DNA from: Chaetoderma sp. LZ-2023a
Taxonomy: Eukaryota > Mollusca > Caudofoveata > Chaetodermatida > Chaetodermatidae
Assembly (NCBI GenBank): GCA_034401795.1
Contig: CM067369.1
Coordinates: 134,557,731 to 134,621,730 of the forward strand
DNA: 64,000 nucleotides
Direction: 5' to 3'
Part shown: positions 12,652 to 22,735 of the stretch, piece by piece
Layout of the letters: each line of letters begins with the position of its first letter
How positions within the stretch are numbered: position 1 is the stretch's first letter
The notes under the pieces: generated by a model
What the model saw: the letters and a program-made list of their open reading frames with translations, nothing else
Database searches by the model: none
What the model was told of the DNA's origin: nothing
Position numbers and translations under genes: made by a program

Positions 12652-13190
12652 GTCCCCCGACATCGTAGATGGGGACTATAGAAACAGGCCCCGTGCATGC
12701 GTGTGCGTGCGTGCACATCCGGTTTCCGCTCGATAACTTGAGTTAGCATGGACGGATTCTGTTCAAATTCTGGAAATATGTGCCTCCCCGTCAGAGCTTG
12801 GCTGGGATTGTGTGTCGCTGAAATCAGACTAATCTCCTGAGTTATCTCCCCTTATTCCTTGAAAAATCACAAAATATCCGGTTTCCGCTCGATAAGTCGA
12901 GTTAGCCTGCAGATTCTGTTCAAATTTTGGAAATATGTGCCTCGCCATCAGAGTTTGGTTGGGCTTGTGTATCGCTGAAATTGGACCGTAATCACCCGAT
13001 TTATCTCCCGTGATTCCTTGAAAAATCGTAAAATATCTGGTTTCCGCTCTATAATTCGAGGTAGCCTGCACGGATTTTGTTCAAATTTTTGAAATATGTG
13101 CCTCCCCATCAGACCTAGACAAAGATTTGGCTTTACTGAAACAGCTGCCGGGGTCATGGGACGTGTGACCATTACTGGTCTCTGGTTAAT
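12652..13190 (+). repeat. Dispersed repeat with three ~165-bp tandem cores
   Basis: The 5' tip (GTCCCCCGACATCGTAGATG then GGGACTATAG) is a variant of the tip at 25883. Three head-to-tail units follow, each opening with CCGGTTTCCGCTC (12719, 12879 and 13039) and containing TCAAATT..GGAAATATGTGCCTC. Tandem cores behind a hairpin tip fit bivalve pearl/Helentron-associated elements. No 3' tip is seen. Confidence 0.6.
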
Positions 13191-13692
13191 TTTACCGGAA
13201 GCTGTTGACGTCTCAAGTAGCAACAATATCCAGACAAATTAATTTTAAAATATTCATCAGGCTTTGTTAAATTGAAAAGAATTTCGGTCAGACTTGTGTA
13301 GCGCAGGGTTAAGTAAACAACTTTGACTAGACAGCTTTGTTTGATTGCATCTGTTGGTGCTTGAGTCACCATCAGCTTTCTGTCATTATATTCAAAATAT
13401 TTCTCAGTTTTTCTGAATTAAATTTTTAAGTTTGATGAAAATTTTCAAAATTTTTGTATTTAATTGTTGAAGTCTGTTAGATAATAGATATATTTTGAAA
13501 TTAAGACGACCCAGCCCACTCAAATGTAGCCTCTAGTCTATCATGGCTTTTAAGAAACTCAATTTGCAGACTAACTTAGCAATTTTGAAATTAGGACTGT
13601 TGTCCATATTTAGTTTTTTATTTCAAGAAAACTATTTGAAAACATTTGCAAACTATTTGAAATTTCAGATACTTTTCAAAACCTACGACTAA

Positions 13693-14989
13693 TGAGGGTA
13701 GGCTGAAAAGTTTGTAGGCTAACTATGATCCCATTGTGGTGTGAGCCCATGTATGTGTTATTTTTCAACATAGTCCCCTTTGAGGTCCACACACTTCTTC
13801 CAACGCTGCTGCAGTGCTTGGATGGATCCCTTTGGCATAGAAGCTTTCATCCTGAAGGGTAGAAAAGTACTCGATGGCAGATATGACGTCTGTCGTCATC
13901 ATCAGTCAGATAGTGCTTCCCAGCCAAATGTTTTTTCATGTTCGGAAACGGATGGAAGTCCGATGGTGCTAAATCAGGAGAGTATGGTGGGTGGTCAATC
14001 AGTTGGAAGCCACAGTCACGCACAGCCGCCATGGCAATCACTGACTTTTGAGCTGGGGCATTGTCCTGATGAAACAAGACCCCCTTTGTCAACTTTCCTC
14101 AGCGCTTGGTCTTGATAGCCTCGCGTAGCTGCCTCAGCAAGTTGGCATAGTACTGTCCGTTTATGATTTGGTCCTTTGGAAGGTAGTCCATGAGCACAAT
14201 GCCCTTTGCATCCCAGAAAACTGAGGCCATCACCTTCCCACCAGATGAAATGACCTTGGCCTTCTTTGGAGGGGGTGAGAACGTATGTTTCCACTGCATG
14301 GATTGTCTCTGGCTTGAAGTGGTGGACCCAGCACTCATCCTGGGTAAGGAATCGTTCGATGAAATTAGCTTGATCTGCTTCAAAACGCTCTAAGTCCTCC
14401 CATGACATGACCAGACTGGTGAGCTTTTGATCAGGGGCCAAAAGACGTGGCACCCACCGAGCGGAAACCTTTGCCATTTCAAGTTCTGTACTCGGAATGT
14501 TCTCAACTCTCTCACGGGAGATTCTAACAACATTAGCTATCTGATTGATAGTCAATCGTCTATCGTCCATTACCATGTGGTGAACACGATCAATGTTTTC
14601 ATCATTGGTGGCACTTGCAGGCCGTCGAGACCGTAGGTCATCTTCCAGGCTATCTCTACCCCTCTTAAGTTCCGCAGCCCACTTTTACACTGTGGATAAA
14701 GCTGGACCGTCATCCCCTAATATAGCAACTATATCGGCATGAATGTCCTGTGGGGTTAAACCCTTTTTCTGCAGGTACTTGATGACACCACGATGCCAAA
14801 TTTTGTCCATTTTTATGAATACTCACTACCACCACTTTCGGCGTCATCTACGAACCACCAAATACGGCAATACCTGAAAACAACAATGCAATTTATTTAG
14901 CAAGAGGATTGAAATAAATGCATGCTAAGTTTCATTTATCTGCCATTACTCCTTCATAGTCAACCTACAAACTTTTCAGCTTACCCTCG
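13693..14989 (-). mobile_element. Mariner element (degraded)
   Basis: The inverted ends are TGAGGGTAGGCTGAAAAG at the left and CGAGGGTAAGCTGAAAAG read in from the right, each continuing into TTTGTAGG. TA flanks lie at 14990-14991 and about 13690. At about 1.3 kb it is the usual full length for a mariner. It is nested in the hAT-like composite. Confidence 0.9.
13758..14810 (-). pseudogene. Mariner transposase, inactivated
   Basis: Cut-and-paste transposase of the DD34D mariner family. On the minus strand it starts MDKIWHRGVIKYLQ with the N-terminal helix-turn-helix region. It continues through DRRLTINQIANVV, ARWVPRLL and TQDECWVHHF (first catalytic Asp), then VFWDAKGIV, HQDNAPA (second Asp), PPYSPDLAPSDFH (third Asp) and the C-terminus QRWKKCVDLKGDYVEK. 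About 345 codons are expected and the span fits. It is broken by a TAA after about 41 codons (VKW becomes V-stop-KW) and by at least two frame changes, near 14.28-14.35 kb and 14.09 kb. The C-terminal end near 13.8 kb is also out of frame with the preceding block. NAPAQKS replaces the usual NAPAHKS. It cannot make transposase. Confidence 0.93.
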
Positions 14990-15153
14990 TATTTAAATGC
15001 AAATGAAAATAGTTGGCATTTGGAAATCTTCAAATGCAAATTTATGCAAATACTAGAAATTTAAAATCTTCAAATGCAAATGCAAATACTTCATAAGAAG
15101 TACTTTTAATGCATTTAAATGCATTTGCATTTGACCCCATGCCTGTTTGAGAG

Positions 15154-15460
15154 GGAATTGAATAAAACTTGACAGGATGATTGTACACCTTCCAAAGAAT
15201 AAGATGTGCCTAATAATAAAGGTTTTAGTATCGGTCATGTATGTTTTTAGGGGGTGGGGTGGGGGTAAAAATCACTTATAATTATGCTACGTGCTTCCTG
15301 AAAAGCTTGTCGCTTCACCTAATGAATGCACTTTGTGGGAGAAATGGATGAAACTTGACAGAATGATTGTACACAACTGAAAGATATCCCTAATGTTAAA
15401 AGTTTTGGCATCAGTCATGCATAACTGATTTTGGCAGCAAAACATAGACATTTGGTATAT
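15154..15460. repeat. Dispersed host repeat carrying later insertions
   Basis: Two related units each contain a phrase like 'aaacttgacaggatgattg' (15166 and 15352), and a third lies at 20463. The hAT-like composite, the 4.9-kb transposon and the fold-back element have all landed in this one repeat, so it is older than all three. Confidence 0.65.
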
Positions 15461-15480
15461 GGGCTGTTTCACAGTCATGG
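15461..15480. repeat. Left terminal inverted repeat of the unplaced transposon
   Basis: GGGCTGTTTCACA is perfect against the right end, followed by seven more positions with two mismatches. ATAT lies immediately outside. Confidence 0.75.
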
Positions 15481-15841
15481 TCATTTCTGGGAATTTGTAT
15501 CTTTGCATGCTAAATAGCTAAATTAGAGGCTGTAGTATCACTGTCATTAGGGCCAGTAGTTGCTACTAAAGATGGCTCAACATGGACCACTTTTTATTTC
15601 ACAAAATTTTGTTAATTTTTGGCAAAATGGCATAAAAATAGTAATTTTTTTTACAAACGGCCGTCTCATTCTCTCCAGATACACTGCATTCATAGTGTTT
15701 AAAAGAATACAAGCAGAAACTGAGACTTTTATTTGTTGTTGCATCAATTTAATATCTTTTCTGTACTTTGTCCACAACATATTATTCATTTCACACTGTG
15801 AATATTTATTTCACCCTCAATAAATATGTCCCACCCTTCGT

Positions 15842-16232
15842 CCGTCAAAAAATGTCCTCTCCGGAAATGCATATTGTAGAAGAATTTTTTTATATGAATA
15901 ACAAGCCTTTTTTAAAGTTTATTGTGTGTTTTACCAAGTGTCTTTATACCTGCACTGATATTATGCTACAGAGTGGGAGTATAACCAATAACCTTCTCTT
16001 TGCATGGTCCGCACTGACTGCCTTACCTGTGTCCGTCAAAAATGTGTCCTCTCCGGAAACACCTAAACTCCCACTAGTTATAAGGAAACTCCTTGCTGGC
16101 TATAAATGTTGATGTTTTGCAAGGTTGATATGGTCATGAATATCCATTATCAGTAATAGATATATACATTTGCGTAACCTATCTTGTTACAACACTGACC
16201 GAATGTCCATATCAAAAATGTCCTCTCCGGAA
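15842..16232 (+). repeat. Three direct copies of the 28-bp CTCTCCGGAA motif (upstream cluster)
   Basis: Copies at 15839-15866, 16031-16058 and 16205-16232. Each has GTCAAAAA (or ATCAAAAA) followed by TGTCCTCTCCGGAA, spaced about 175-190 bp apart. Such subterminal arrays usually bind the transposase; that role is inferred here. Confidence 0.85.
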
Positions 16233-16570
16233 AGTTATTCAGTGACATTTAACAGGAGATTAATAACATGAAATGACATTGAATTTTGTACAATTATTGC
16301 TTCATTCAGGACAATATTGACTATTGTTTATAAAGTATGCTGAATTTGATGACATTTAACACATTTAATCCAGATTTTGAAGGCTAAACCTGGGCTTCCT
16401 GGAGCATGCTTAGTTGTCTGAGAAAGAAATATGACAAAATTCCCATCATATGATAATTTTTAGCAAAAATAAACATGTAGTTACATCTGTCATCAAAAAT
16501 AGTTACAACCAAATAATAATATACAGATATTTGGTACAATACAAGCCATTACAGGGCCCATTATATTACT

Positions 16571-16598
16571 TTCCGGAGAAGACACAAATTTTTGACAT
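16571..16598 (-). repeat. Inverted copy of the 28-bp motif
   Basis: TTCCGGAGAAGACA then CAAATTTTTGACAT, the reverse complement of the motif with one change in the CTCT box. It lies about 300 bp upstream of the ORF start. Confidence 0.8.
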
Positions 16599-16894
16599 AT
16601 GTATGTGTGCTGCTTTATGTAGATTTTCTACTTTTGTGCTTGCAGCTTAATCAACTGATGGTGGTGGAAACAGTGATTGCAGTTAGAATAACCCCTCACT
16701 CTCCTATAGTTGTAGCATTTTACTGCTATAGTGGTTATTGCTTTAGTATCATACCCAAACTATAGTGGTAAGGATATAGATTGGTTATAATACTGGTAAA
16801 CAATCATTATGGCAGTAAACCATAACTAACTGTTGTTATCACAGATCCAGATCATGATCAAGTAACAAGTAATCACAAAAGCTAAGCACAAACA

Positions 16895-18850
16895 ATGTCA
16901 CAAACTCTAACAGTCAGGTTTAATTGGCCGCCAAGTCGTACACGATCTCATGCAAGGGCTAAAAATTCAACTCCAAGCCAAATTCCCCAAAGTGCAGCTG
17001 CAAAATCTCGCCGCAAATTAAAGGAAACGAATCCCGATAGATATAAAGAATATCTCGCCAGAGATGCAGAAAGGAAACGAAAACATTATGCATCAACTTC
17101 CAACGAGATGACAGATAATACTTTAAAGGAACGCAGAGGGAAGTGGGCAGCAGGTAAGAGAGAACAGCGAAAGAAAAACAAAGAGGAACACATTAAGACC
17201 CAATCCACAAATAACAGCAAAAAACGCTACAAGGACATCATGACACCTCAGGAGAAGAAAAAATACATGGCAGACAAGAAGAGAGAGAGTAGAGGCAAAT
17301 TAACAAGCCAGAAGAAAGTAATAATAAACCAAAAGGAAGTCAAAAGAAGAAGAATATCAAGAAAAAGGGACATACCAGATATAGAAGAGGATCAAAGTCA
17401 GCCAACAGACATTATGAGAACACCTTCAAAAACAGCAGTTTTGAAATCTCCCACCAGTAGATCTACTATACATCGAAAGATTGCCACAATAAAAGAAAAA
17501 TTACCAAGCTCTCCAAGAACATTTGCTACAGTTGTCTCCAAGCTGGTAGGGAAAGCATCACCATCAAAGAAAGCAGAACTAGAGAAGAGAGGTGTGGTAT
17601 GCAAGTTACAAGACTCATTAACAATGTCGTCGCTGAAAACAACTATCAAAGAGATAAAGGCAAACGTGACAGAAAAGAAAAGAAAGCAATATAATCTACT
17701 GGCCTATGCATGTCTGTGTGTCTCACAATATGGCATGGCATCAAGAATTGCATCTTCACTAGGCATAGGGACAAAGCTCCAAAAGAAAATGAAGCAAGTA
17801 AAAGAGCACAAAGAAATGCTTGTAACCCAATCACGCAAAAAAAGGAAGGATGCCATCGATGCTGAAACTGGACAAAAGGTTAAGGAGCACTGGATGTCTG
17901 AAGGTATATCTCGTATTGTTCCACACAAAAAATGTGTCAAGAAGGGTCAGCCACTTAACGTCCTGGAGTGTAGTTACATCCAAGCATATCGGGCCTTCAA
18001 AGCAGCCAATCCAAACATAAAGATCGGATATGTCACTTTCATCAAGTTAAATCCCTCGTATGTCAGACACCTGAAAGCTTTAGAGCGCAGTGTGTGCTGC
18101 TGTATTAAGTGCGAGAACATAAAATTAAAGCTCAAGATGCTGAATAGACAAGCCAAAAGCAACACAGACACTGGCAACCTTTACATTGATGACATACACA
18201 TGTTATCCAAGAAAACGCTCTGCCCCTATAATGACCCAGACTTTCCTGAGAAACAGTGTGTTGATCGTGCATGTCCTAACTGCAATGCAGCTCAGCTTTT
18301 CAACTGGTACTCCCCAATGTTAGCTGCAGAAGGTGATAGTCAGATCACATATGACCAATGGAAAGTTGTTGAAGAAACCAAACCAATGAAGGTGAAGGGT
18401 CAGAAGGAAACTGTGAAGAAGAAATTTAGGGCACTGCGACTGGTGACAAGCTCAATCTCCTGCAGACAATTAGTTGCAAACCTAGTAAAAGACGCAGAGC
18501 CCTTTCCAGCGCATTTGTTCAGAGCCAGGTGGCAAGCTGATCAGTTTCGCCAATCCAAGATTAATATACCACACACGTCAGCTGTGCTTGTAGCTGACTT
18601 TGCTGAGAACTATGCATGCTCAATGCAGGATGAAGTTCAGTCATATCATTGGGGCCAGGCTCAAGTTACAATTCATCCTGTTATGGCATATATCAACAAT
18701 GCTGATCAGACAAGTGACGAACCGACCCACACAGATTCGATATTCTGCATCACAGATGACCCAAAGCATGATGCTGCAGCTGTACATAGATTCCTGCAGG
18801 TAACTAACAACTATCTAAAGGAGAAGTACAACATCACCAGTTCACGATGA
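16895..18850 (+). CDS. Putative transposase-like protein, C-terminally truncated
   Basis: 651 aa encoded by the unplaced transposon. I recall relatives as uncharacterised proteins in cnidarians and molluscs. The N-terminal 200 residues are very basic, with two related helical blocks (NPDRYKEYLARDAERKRK and MTPQEKKKYMADKKRESR) that look DNA-binding. Cys-rich clusters follow near residue 400 (CCCIKCENIK) and 440-463 (CPYNDPDFPEKQC, CPNC), probably metal-binding. Near residue 568 comes VADFAENYAC..QDE, then HW..AQVTIHPVMAY. This looks like the first strand of an RNase H-like fold carrying an Asp. The frame stops at SSR just after the helix expected before the second catalytic strand. Family C-terminal sequence resumes at once in another frame, so the catalytic centre appears deleted. 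Alternative: a domesticated or host gene, but the TIRs argue for a transposon. Confidence 0.7.
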   Translation: MSQTLTVRFNWPPSRTRSHARAKNSTPSQIPQSAAAKSRRKLKETNPDRYKEYLARDAERKRKHYASTSNEMTDNTLKERRGKWAAGKREQRKKNKEEHIKTQSTNNSKKRYKDIMTPQEKKKYMADKKRESRGKLTSQKKVIINQKEVKRRRISRKRDIPDIEEDQSQPTDIMRTPSKTAVLKSPTSRSTIHRKIATIKEKLPSSPRTFATVVSKLVGKASPSKKAELEKRGVVCKLQDSLTMSSLKTTIKEIKANVTEKKRKQYNLLAYACLCVSQYGMASRIASSLGIGTKLQKKMKQVKEHKEMLVTQSRKKRKDAIDAETGQKVKEHWMSEGISRIVPHKKCVKKGQPLNVLECSYIQAYRAFKAANPNIKIGYVTFIKLNPSYVRHLKALERSVCCCIKCENIKLKLKMLNRQAKSNTDTGNLYIDDIHMLSKKTLCPYNDPDFPEKQCVDRACPNCNAAQLFNWYSPMLAAEGDSQITYDQWKVVEETKPMKVKGQKETVKKKFRALRLVTSSISCRQLVANLVKDAEPFPAHLFRARWQADQFRQSKINIPHTSAVLVADFAENYACSMQDEVQSYHWGQAQVTIHPVMAYINNADQTSDEPTHTDSIFCITDDPKHDAAAVHRFLQVTNNYLKEKYNITSSR

Positions 18851-19055
18851 TGACACAGTTACCATTACATACCTGCATAGAATCCATGGAGGAAGGCGAG
18901 AGCATCCCAAGTTCCAATGGCCAAGACGCAGGGACATTGAAGAAAACTTACATGTTTCATTTATTTTCTTCGGGCCTATTACTTTGCTGGGAAATGACCC
19001 ATTTATAATAGAGGATCTTGCCTCTGTTAGTCAGGCCTTCAGTAAAATCAAATAA
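18846..19055 (+). pseudogene. Out-of-frame C-terminal remnant of the same protein
   Basis: The +1 frame relative to the ORF reads DDDTVTITYLHRIHGGRR, then KFQWPRRRDIEENLHVSF, ending at a TAA at 19053-19055 (69 codons). The W-P-R-R-D-I pattern is what I recall at the extreme C-terminus of relatives. Its direct contact with the 651-aa ORF implies loss of the intervening coding sequence. Confidence 0.5.
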
Positions 19056-19140
19056 GATGATACAGTACTGTATGCAGTAATCTTCATCACTATGCTTATA
19101 CAAGTAGCCATGAATGTTGACAATACATGTATATTTTGTC

Positions 19141-19856
19141 ATGTCAAAACATTTTGTCCTCTCCGGAAGAATCTCCTTATTTTTTATTGTCCTGATTAAT
19201 ATTTAGTTCTAGAGATGGACTCTTCATTTTTCCTTCAGGGCAGGCTGAATATTTCAGTTAGATATAAATTTTAGTGGCTAATCTTGTATTACTTAAATGG
19301 CTGAGTAACATTACATTTCCAACTGGTCTTGCCTGTGTCAAATGTATGACTAATAATGTATACATGACAAGTTATAATGTTTTAATAAGATAACATCTTA
19401 TGTTCTGATTTAATAAATATATATTTTGTATCTGAATGTAAGATAAATGTATTTCTTTCAAGTTATATCATTCAGAATATTCATACATTCATGTCAAAAC
19501 AAATTGTCCTCTCCGGAAGCATTTTAGAGAATTTCCAAACTTTGATATTTAACATGCTAAGAAACTTTTAGTGTAAAAGCTGCTGTTTTTAAAGACAGGT
19601 TCTATTTTGCTATTAAATTAAGATAAAATAAAATATATTATTCAATAAATGCCTGAAAAATCTCAAAGTTATTGCATCTTTAGAAACCGGTGGGCTAAAT
19701 GGTACAGCCAGTTTTGAAAAGTGTCAAAAATCCCCAGTCTAGTTTCATTTAAAAGGTGTATTTTATATTGGCAATATAAGATAAATATATTAGTTTGCAG
19801 TTATATCTTGTACAGAATATATTACTTCATGTCAAAAAATTATGTCCTCTCCGGAA
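19141..19856 (+). repeat. Three direct copies of the 28-bp CTCTCCGGAA motif (downstream cluster)
   Basis: Copies at 19141-19168, 19491-19518 and 19829-19856: ATGTCAAAA, a short AT spacer, then TGTCCTCTCCGGAAG. They are spaced 350 and 338 bp apart. The last two share about 60 bp of upstream sequence (AGATAAAT ... GTTATATC ... CAGAATAT), so they arose by local duplication. Confidence 0.88.
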
Positions 19857-20381
19857 GAAATATGTAATTTTCTTCATATTTTTCATTGTAGTGGTAAATT
19901 TTTATTTTAAAAGATAAATTAGTGAATTTTTCAGTATATGTAGAAAAGTACATGTAGTTTTATATTTTTGTGCTCAATTCCATCATATGCAGTGCAATTA
20001 GTGACAGTGGTAATTAAAACATATCTGTTTTCTGAATATTTGAAAATTAGTTCAGTCTTTTATTGATATTTCTACAAATATACTTCATTTTTATACTGAA
20101 TCATAATTCCAATAATGGAATTATACTTGGGGAACATATGGATACCACTGAAGTTTGATATTACTGTTATTTTGTGGTTATAGTTGAATAGTATTAATGA
20201 CTGTTGTAGTTTAAAAAATACTCTCCTAACATGCTTGGGATATGATTTTTGAAAAGAAATATTCATTCAGGTGCTCCAAAAATTTGGATTTATATATTGT
20301 AATTAACAATGTTGGATTTGGAGAAATAAAAATATAAAAATACTGAGTTTGAATTTTTAGTGGTTGTGAGACAAACTTGGT

Positions 20382-20402
20382 ACCCTGATTGTGAAACAGC
20401 CC
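20382..20402. repeat. Right terminal inverted repeat of the unplaced transposon
   Basis: Ends TGTGAAACAGCCC, the inverse of the left tip, with ATAT immediately outside at 20403-20406. Confidence 0.75.
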
Positions 20403-20519
20403 ATATATACATCCTGAAAAGCTTATCCCTGCAAATCCTCGTGCAGTTTGAGAGAGAATTGGATGAAACTTGACAAGATGATTGTACATCACTAATAGAT
20501 GTCCCTGGTTTACACCAGT

Positions 20520-21384
20520 CAGTACGGTACAATTCCCAAGTAGGGAACAATTTGTGTCTCCTAAATAGAAGGTCTGTTACCTGAACAGGAGATTAGATTA
20601 CTAACCTTGGTCATATTTCACCATTTAAATACAATATCTTAGATGTTAAAGTAAGTGAATCATACAGACTAACTAAAACATACATATAACTTTTAAAAAA
20701 TCACATTAACTCGAATATTTATTGTTTACATTGTAAATTTTCGTCAATGTAAAAATTGGAAATGGATTGTGCTCTGTTCTGCCATTGTTCACCACAAACA
20801 CATCATGCGTAGAATTTTCCTTGAACATTTGTAGATGAATTGCAAATGGAGAGCTGATCAGCAGAAGTTGGCACAATGTCATATATCCATTTGAAATAAG
20901 GTACCGCTTTTGTCTCCTAAAGGGGTGACATGTTTCCTGAATAGGACTCATTCTTGTCAATTGCTACTGACAAGAATGACTCCTATTCAGGATACATGTC
21001 ACCCCTTTAGGAGACCAAAGCGGTACCTGATTTCAAATGGATATATGACATTGTGCCGATCAGCTCTCCATTTGCATTTCATCTATAAATGATCAAAGAA
21101 ATTTCTAAGCACTGCGTGTTTGCGGTGAACAATGGCAGAACAGAACACCCGCTATTTGAAACTTTTACATTGACAAAAATTAGCAATGTAAATAATAGAT
21201 ATCAGAGTTAGTGATTTTATTAAAGTTATTTGTATGTTATAGTTAGTTTGTATGATTCACCTACTTTAACATTTAAGATATTTATTTAAATGGTGAAATA
21301 TGACCACGGTAAAATGTTCAGGTAACAGAACTCCTGTTTAGGAGACAAAAAAATAGTTCCCTACTTGGGAATTGTACCGGACTG
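20520..21384. mobile_element. 865-bp fold-back element with 5-bp TSD
   Basis: Almost the whole element is two long inverted arms meeting near 20965, around a CTTGTCAATTGCTACTGACAAG core. The left tip CAGTACGGTACAATTCCC is matched by CAGTCCGGTACAATTCCC from the right. CCAGT flanks it at 20515-20519 and 21385-21389. Arms differ by scattered substitutions and small indels, so they have decayed independently for some time. It has no coding capacity. Confidence 0.85.
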
Positions 21385-21419
21385 CCAGTATACCTCACTA
21401 TGGTAATGTACATACAGCC
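21385..21419. repeat. First fragment of the 39-bp minisatellite
   Basis: CCAGTATACCTCACTATGG followed by TAATGTACATACAGCC is a diverged unit of the array that resumes at 22486. It marks the array's original left edge before the hAT-like insertion. Confidence 0.7.
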
Positions 21420-22485
21420 TAGGGCTGCGCGGTTTGGCTTACAGCCATATCGGTTTCGATATGACTTCATATCGGTTTTAACCGAATATCGGTTTTATGG
21501 ACATGAAACAAAAAATTTAAATGATAAAAATTAGCGCGAAAACAGAATATATTTTCATGCCCAGATACATTCGTAATGTTTTACGCCTTTAAAGCTTAAT
21601 ATACCGTATAATATCCATCATCGCGGGAGTGAAATTATTAATTAGACCGCCTAAATATTACGCACAGTTAACTAAACATCGTTTATTTTGTCAAAATTAA
21701 TCATAAATCAGCAAAACAGGTTGCGAAAAGACGTAAATCACGCGATTGTAATTAATTATGATGTAATTATCTCCCTTTCTTCTTTCATTTCCAATTCGGC
21801 CCGAGGATGAAATCATGCCTTGAAGAAAATATTAAGTGTAATATTGCGATCGCGAATTTCATAAGTTAATATGATATTGTGTATAGAAGATAACGTTTTA
21901 AAAACGGTTTGAGTAATAATTTTATTTAAAATTATATCCTAATCAGCAAAATGTATTCAGCATTATATTTATTGGCGAGATTTTGATGCATTCGGGCGAT
22001 TTAGTGTTGGGACGACTTTGCATTATGTTAATTAGCCGGTGACGTAAATAAAATGGATGCCGTTGTTTAGAAATGTTTTCCCCGATACAAATTTTAATGA
22101 CAAATTCCCACATTAGTATTGTGTTTTATAATGCAAATTTATCTGAGACTACCAGAGAAAAGACGAGTGGATATTTATTTAATTAATTCGCTGCTTGATT
22201 TCTCTTGGCGTACAGCGAGTTACACGGAGTTACACAATATGCGCAATTGGGGCCACGTTCAATTATTAGTTGCCCCGAACATAGCTTAATGGAAAGTATG
22301 GCCATTATTATTCATTGCGATTTTCATGCTCGTTAGGATCTTTTATTTTTAACAGTCCTGATACGAAAAACCGAAAATATATTCGTTCATATTTGGTTTT
22401 TCGATATTTATTTTTTATAATCGGTTATGAAACCGTCTGCAGGATATCGGTTTTAAATATGGTATCGGTATATCGCGCAGCCCTA
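21420..22485. mobile_element. Non-autonomous hAT-like element with TSD ATACAGCC
   Basis: 1,066 bp. The tips are TAGGGCTGCGCG at the left and the same sequence inverted at the right. The exact 8-bp duplication ATACAGCC lies at 21412-21419 and 22486-22493. Subterminal words (ATATCGGTTT, CGATAT) recur in both orientations. No transposase ORF is present, so mobilisation would need a hAT enzyme supplied elsewhere. It splits the 39-bp minisatellite. Confidence 0.88.
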
Positions 22486-22735
22486 ATACAGCCGGTACAT
22501 CATTATACCTCACTAGTAATGTACATACAGACAGTACATCATTATACCTCACTAGTAATGTACATACAGACAGTACATCATTATACCTCACTAGTAATGT
22601 ACATACAGACAGTACATCATTATACCTCACTAGTATTGTACATACAGACAGTAGATCATTATACCTCACTAGTAATGTACATACAGATACTACATCATTA
22701 TACCTCACTAGTAATGTACATACAGACAGTTAATT
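22486..22735 (+). repeat. 39-bp minisatellite, segment 2
   Basis: Six units of a 39-bp repeat built on ATACCTCACTAGTAATGTAC and ATACAGACAGTACATCATT. Because 39 is a multiple of three, all units stay open in some frames on both strands. Confidence 0.95.

Larger units (their letters stand above)
11512..15145. mobile_element. hAT-like composite element with 8-bp TSD
   Basis: The terminal inverted repeats are CAGACATGGGGTCAAAT at the left and, read inward from the right, CAGGCATGGGGTCAAAT. The flanks carry the 8-bp duplication TTTGAGAG at 11504-11511 and 15146-15153. An 8-bp TSD and a CAGG-type tip point to the hAT superfamily. No hAT transposase is present. The subterminal DNA is AT-rich with many ATTTAAATGC words. 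Inside it are hairpin MITEs, a three-unit tandem repeat and a mariner, all later insertions. Outside, the flanking host repeat continues cleanly. Confidence 0.8.
15461..20402 (+). mobile_element. 4.9-kb DNA transposon of unplaced type
   Basis: The ends are inverted repeats. The left starts GGGCTGTTTCACA then GTCATGGT; the right, read inward, starts GGGCTGTTTCACA then ATCAGGGT (20 bp, 2 mismatches). Both sides are flanked by ATAT (15457-15460 and 20403-20406), a possible 4-bp TSD; TA with a slightly longer TIR is the alternative. Inside lie one long ORF (16895-18850), an out-of-frame C-terminal remnant and seven copies of a 28-bp motif, four before and three after the ORF. I cannot assign it to a named superfamily with confidence. 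The host repeat continues on both sides. Confidence 0.75.

Noticed and set aside
14190-14636. Plus-strand ORFs over the mariner
   Set aside because: Shadows of the minus-strand transposase.
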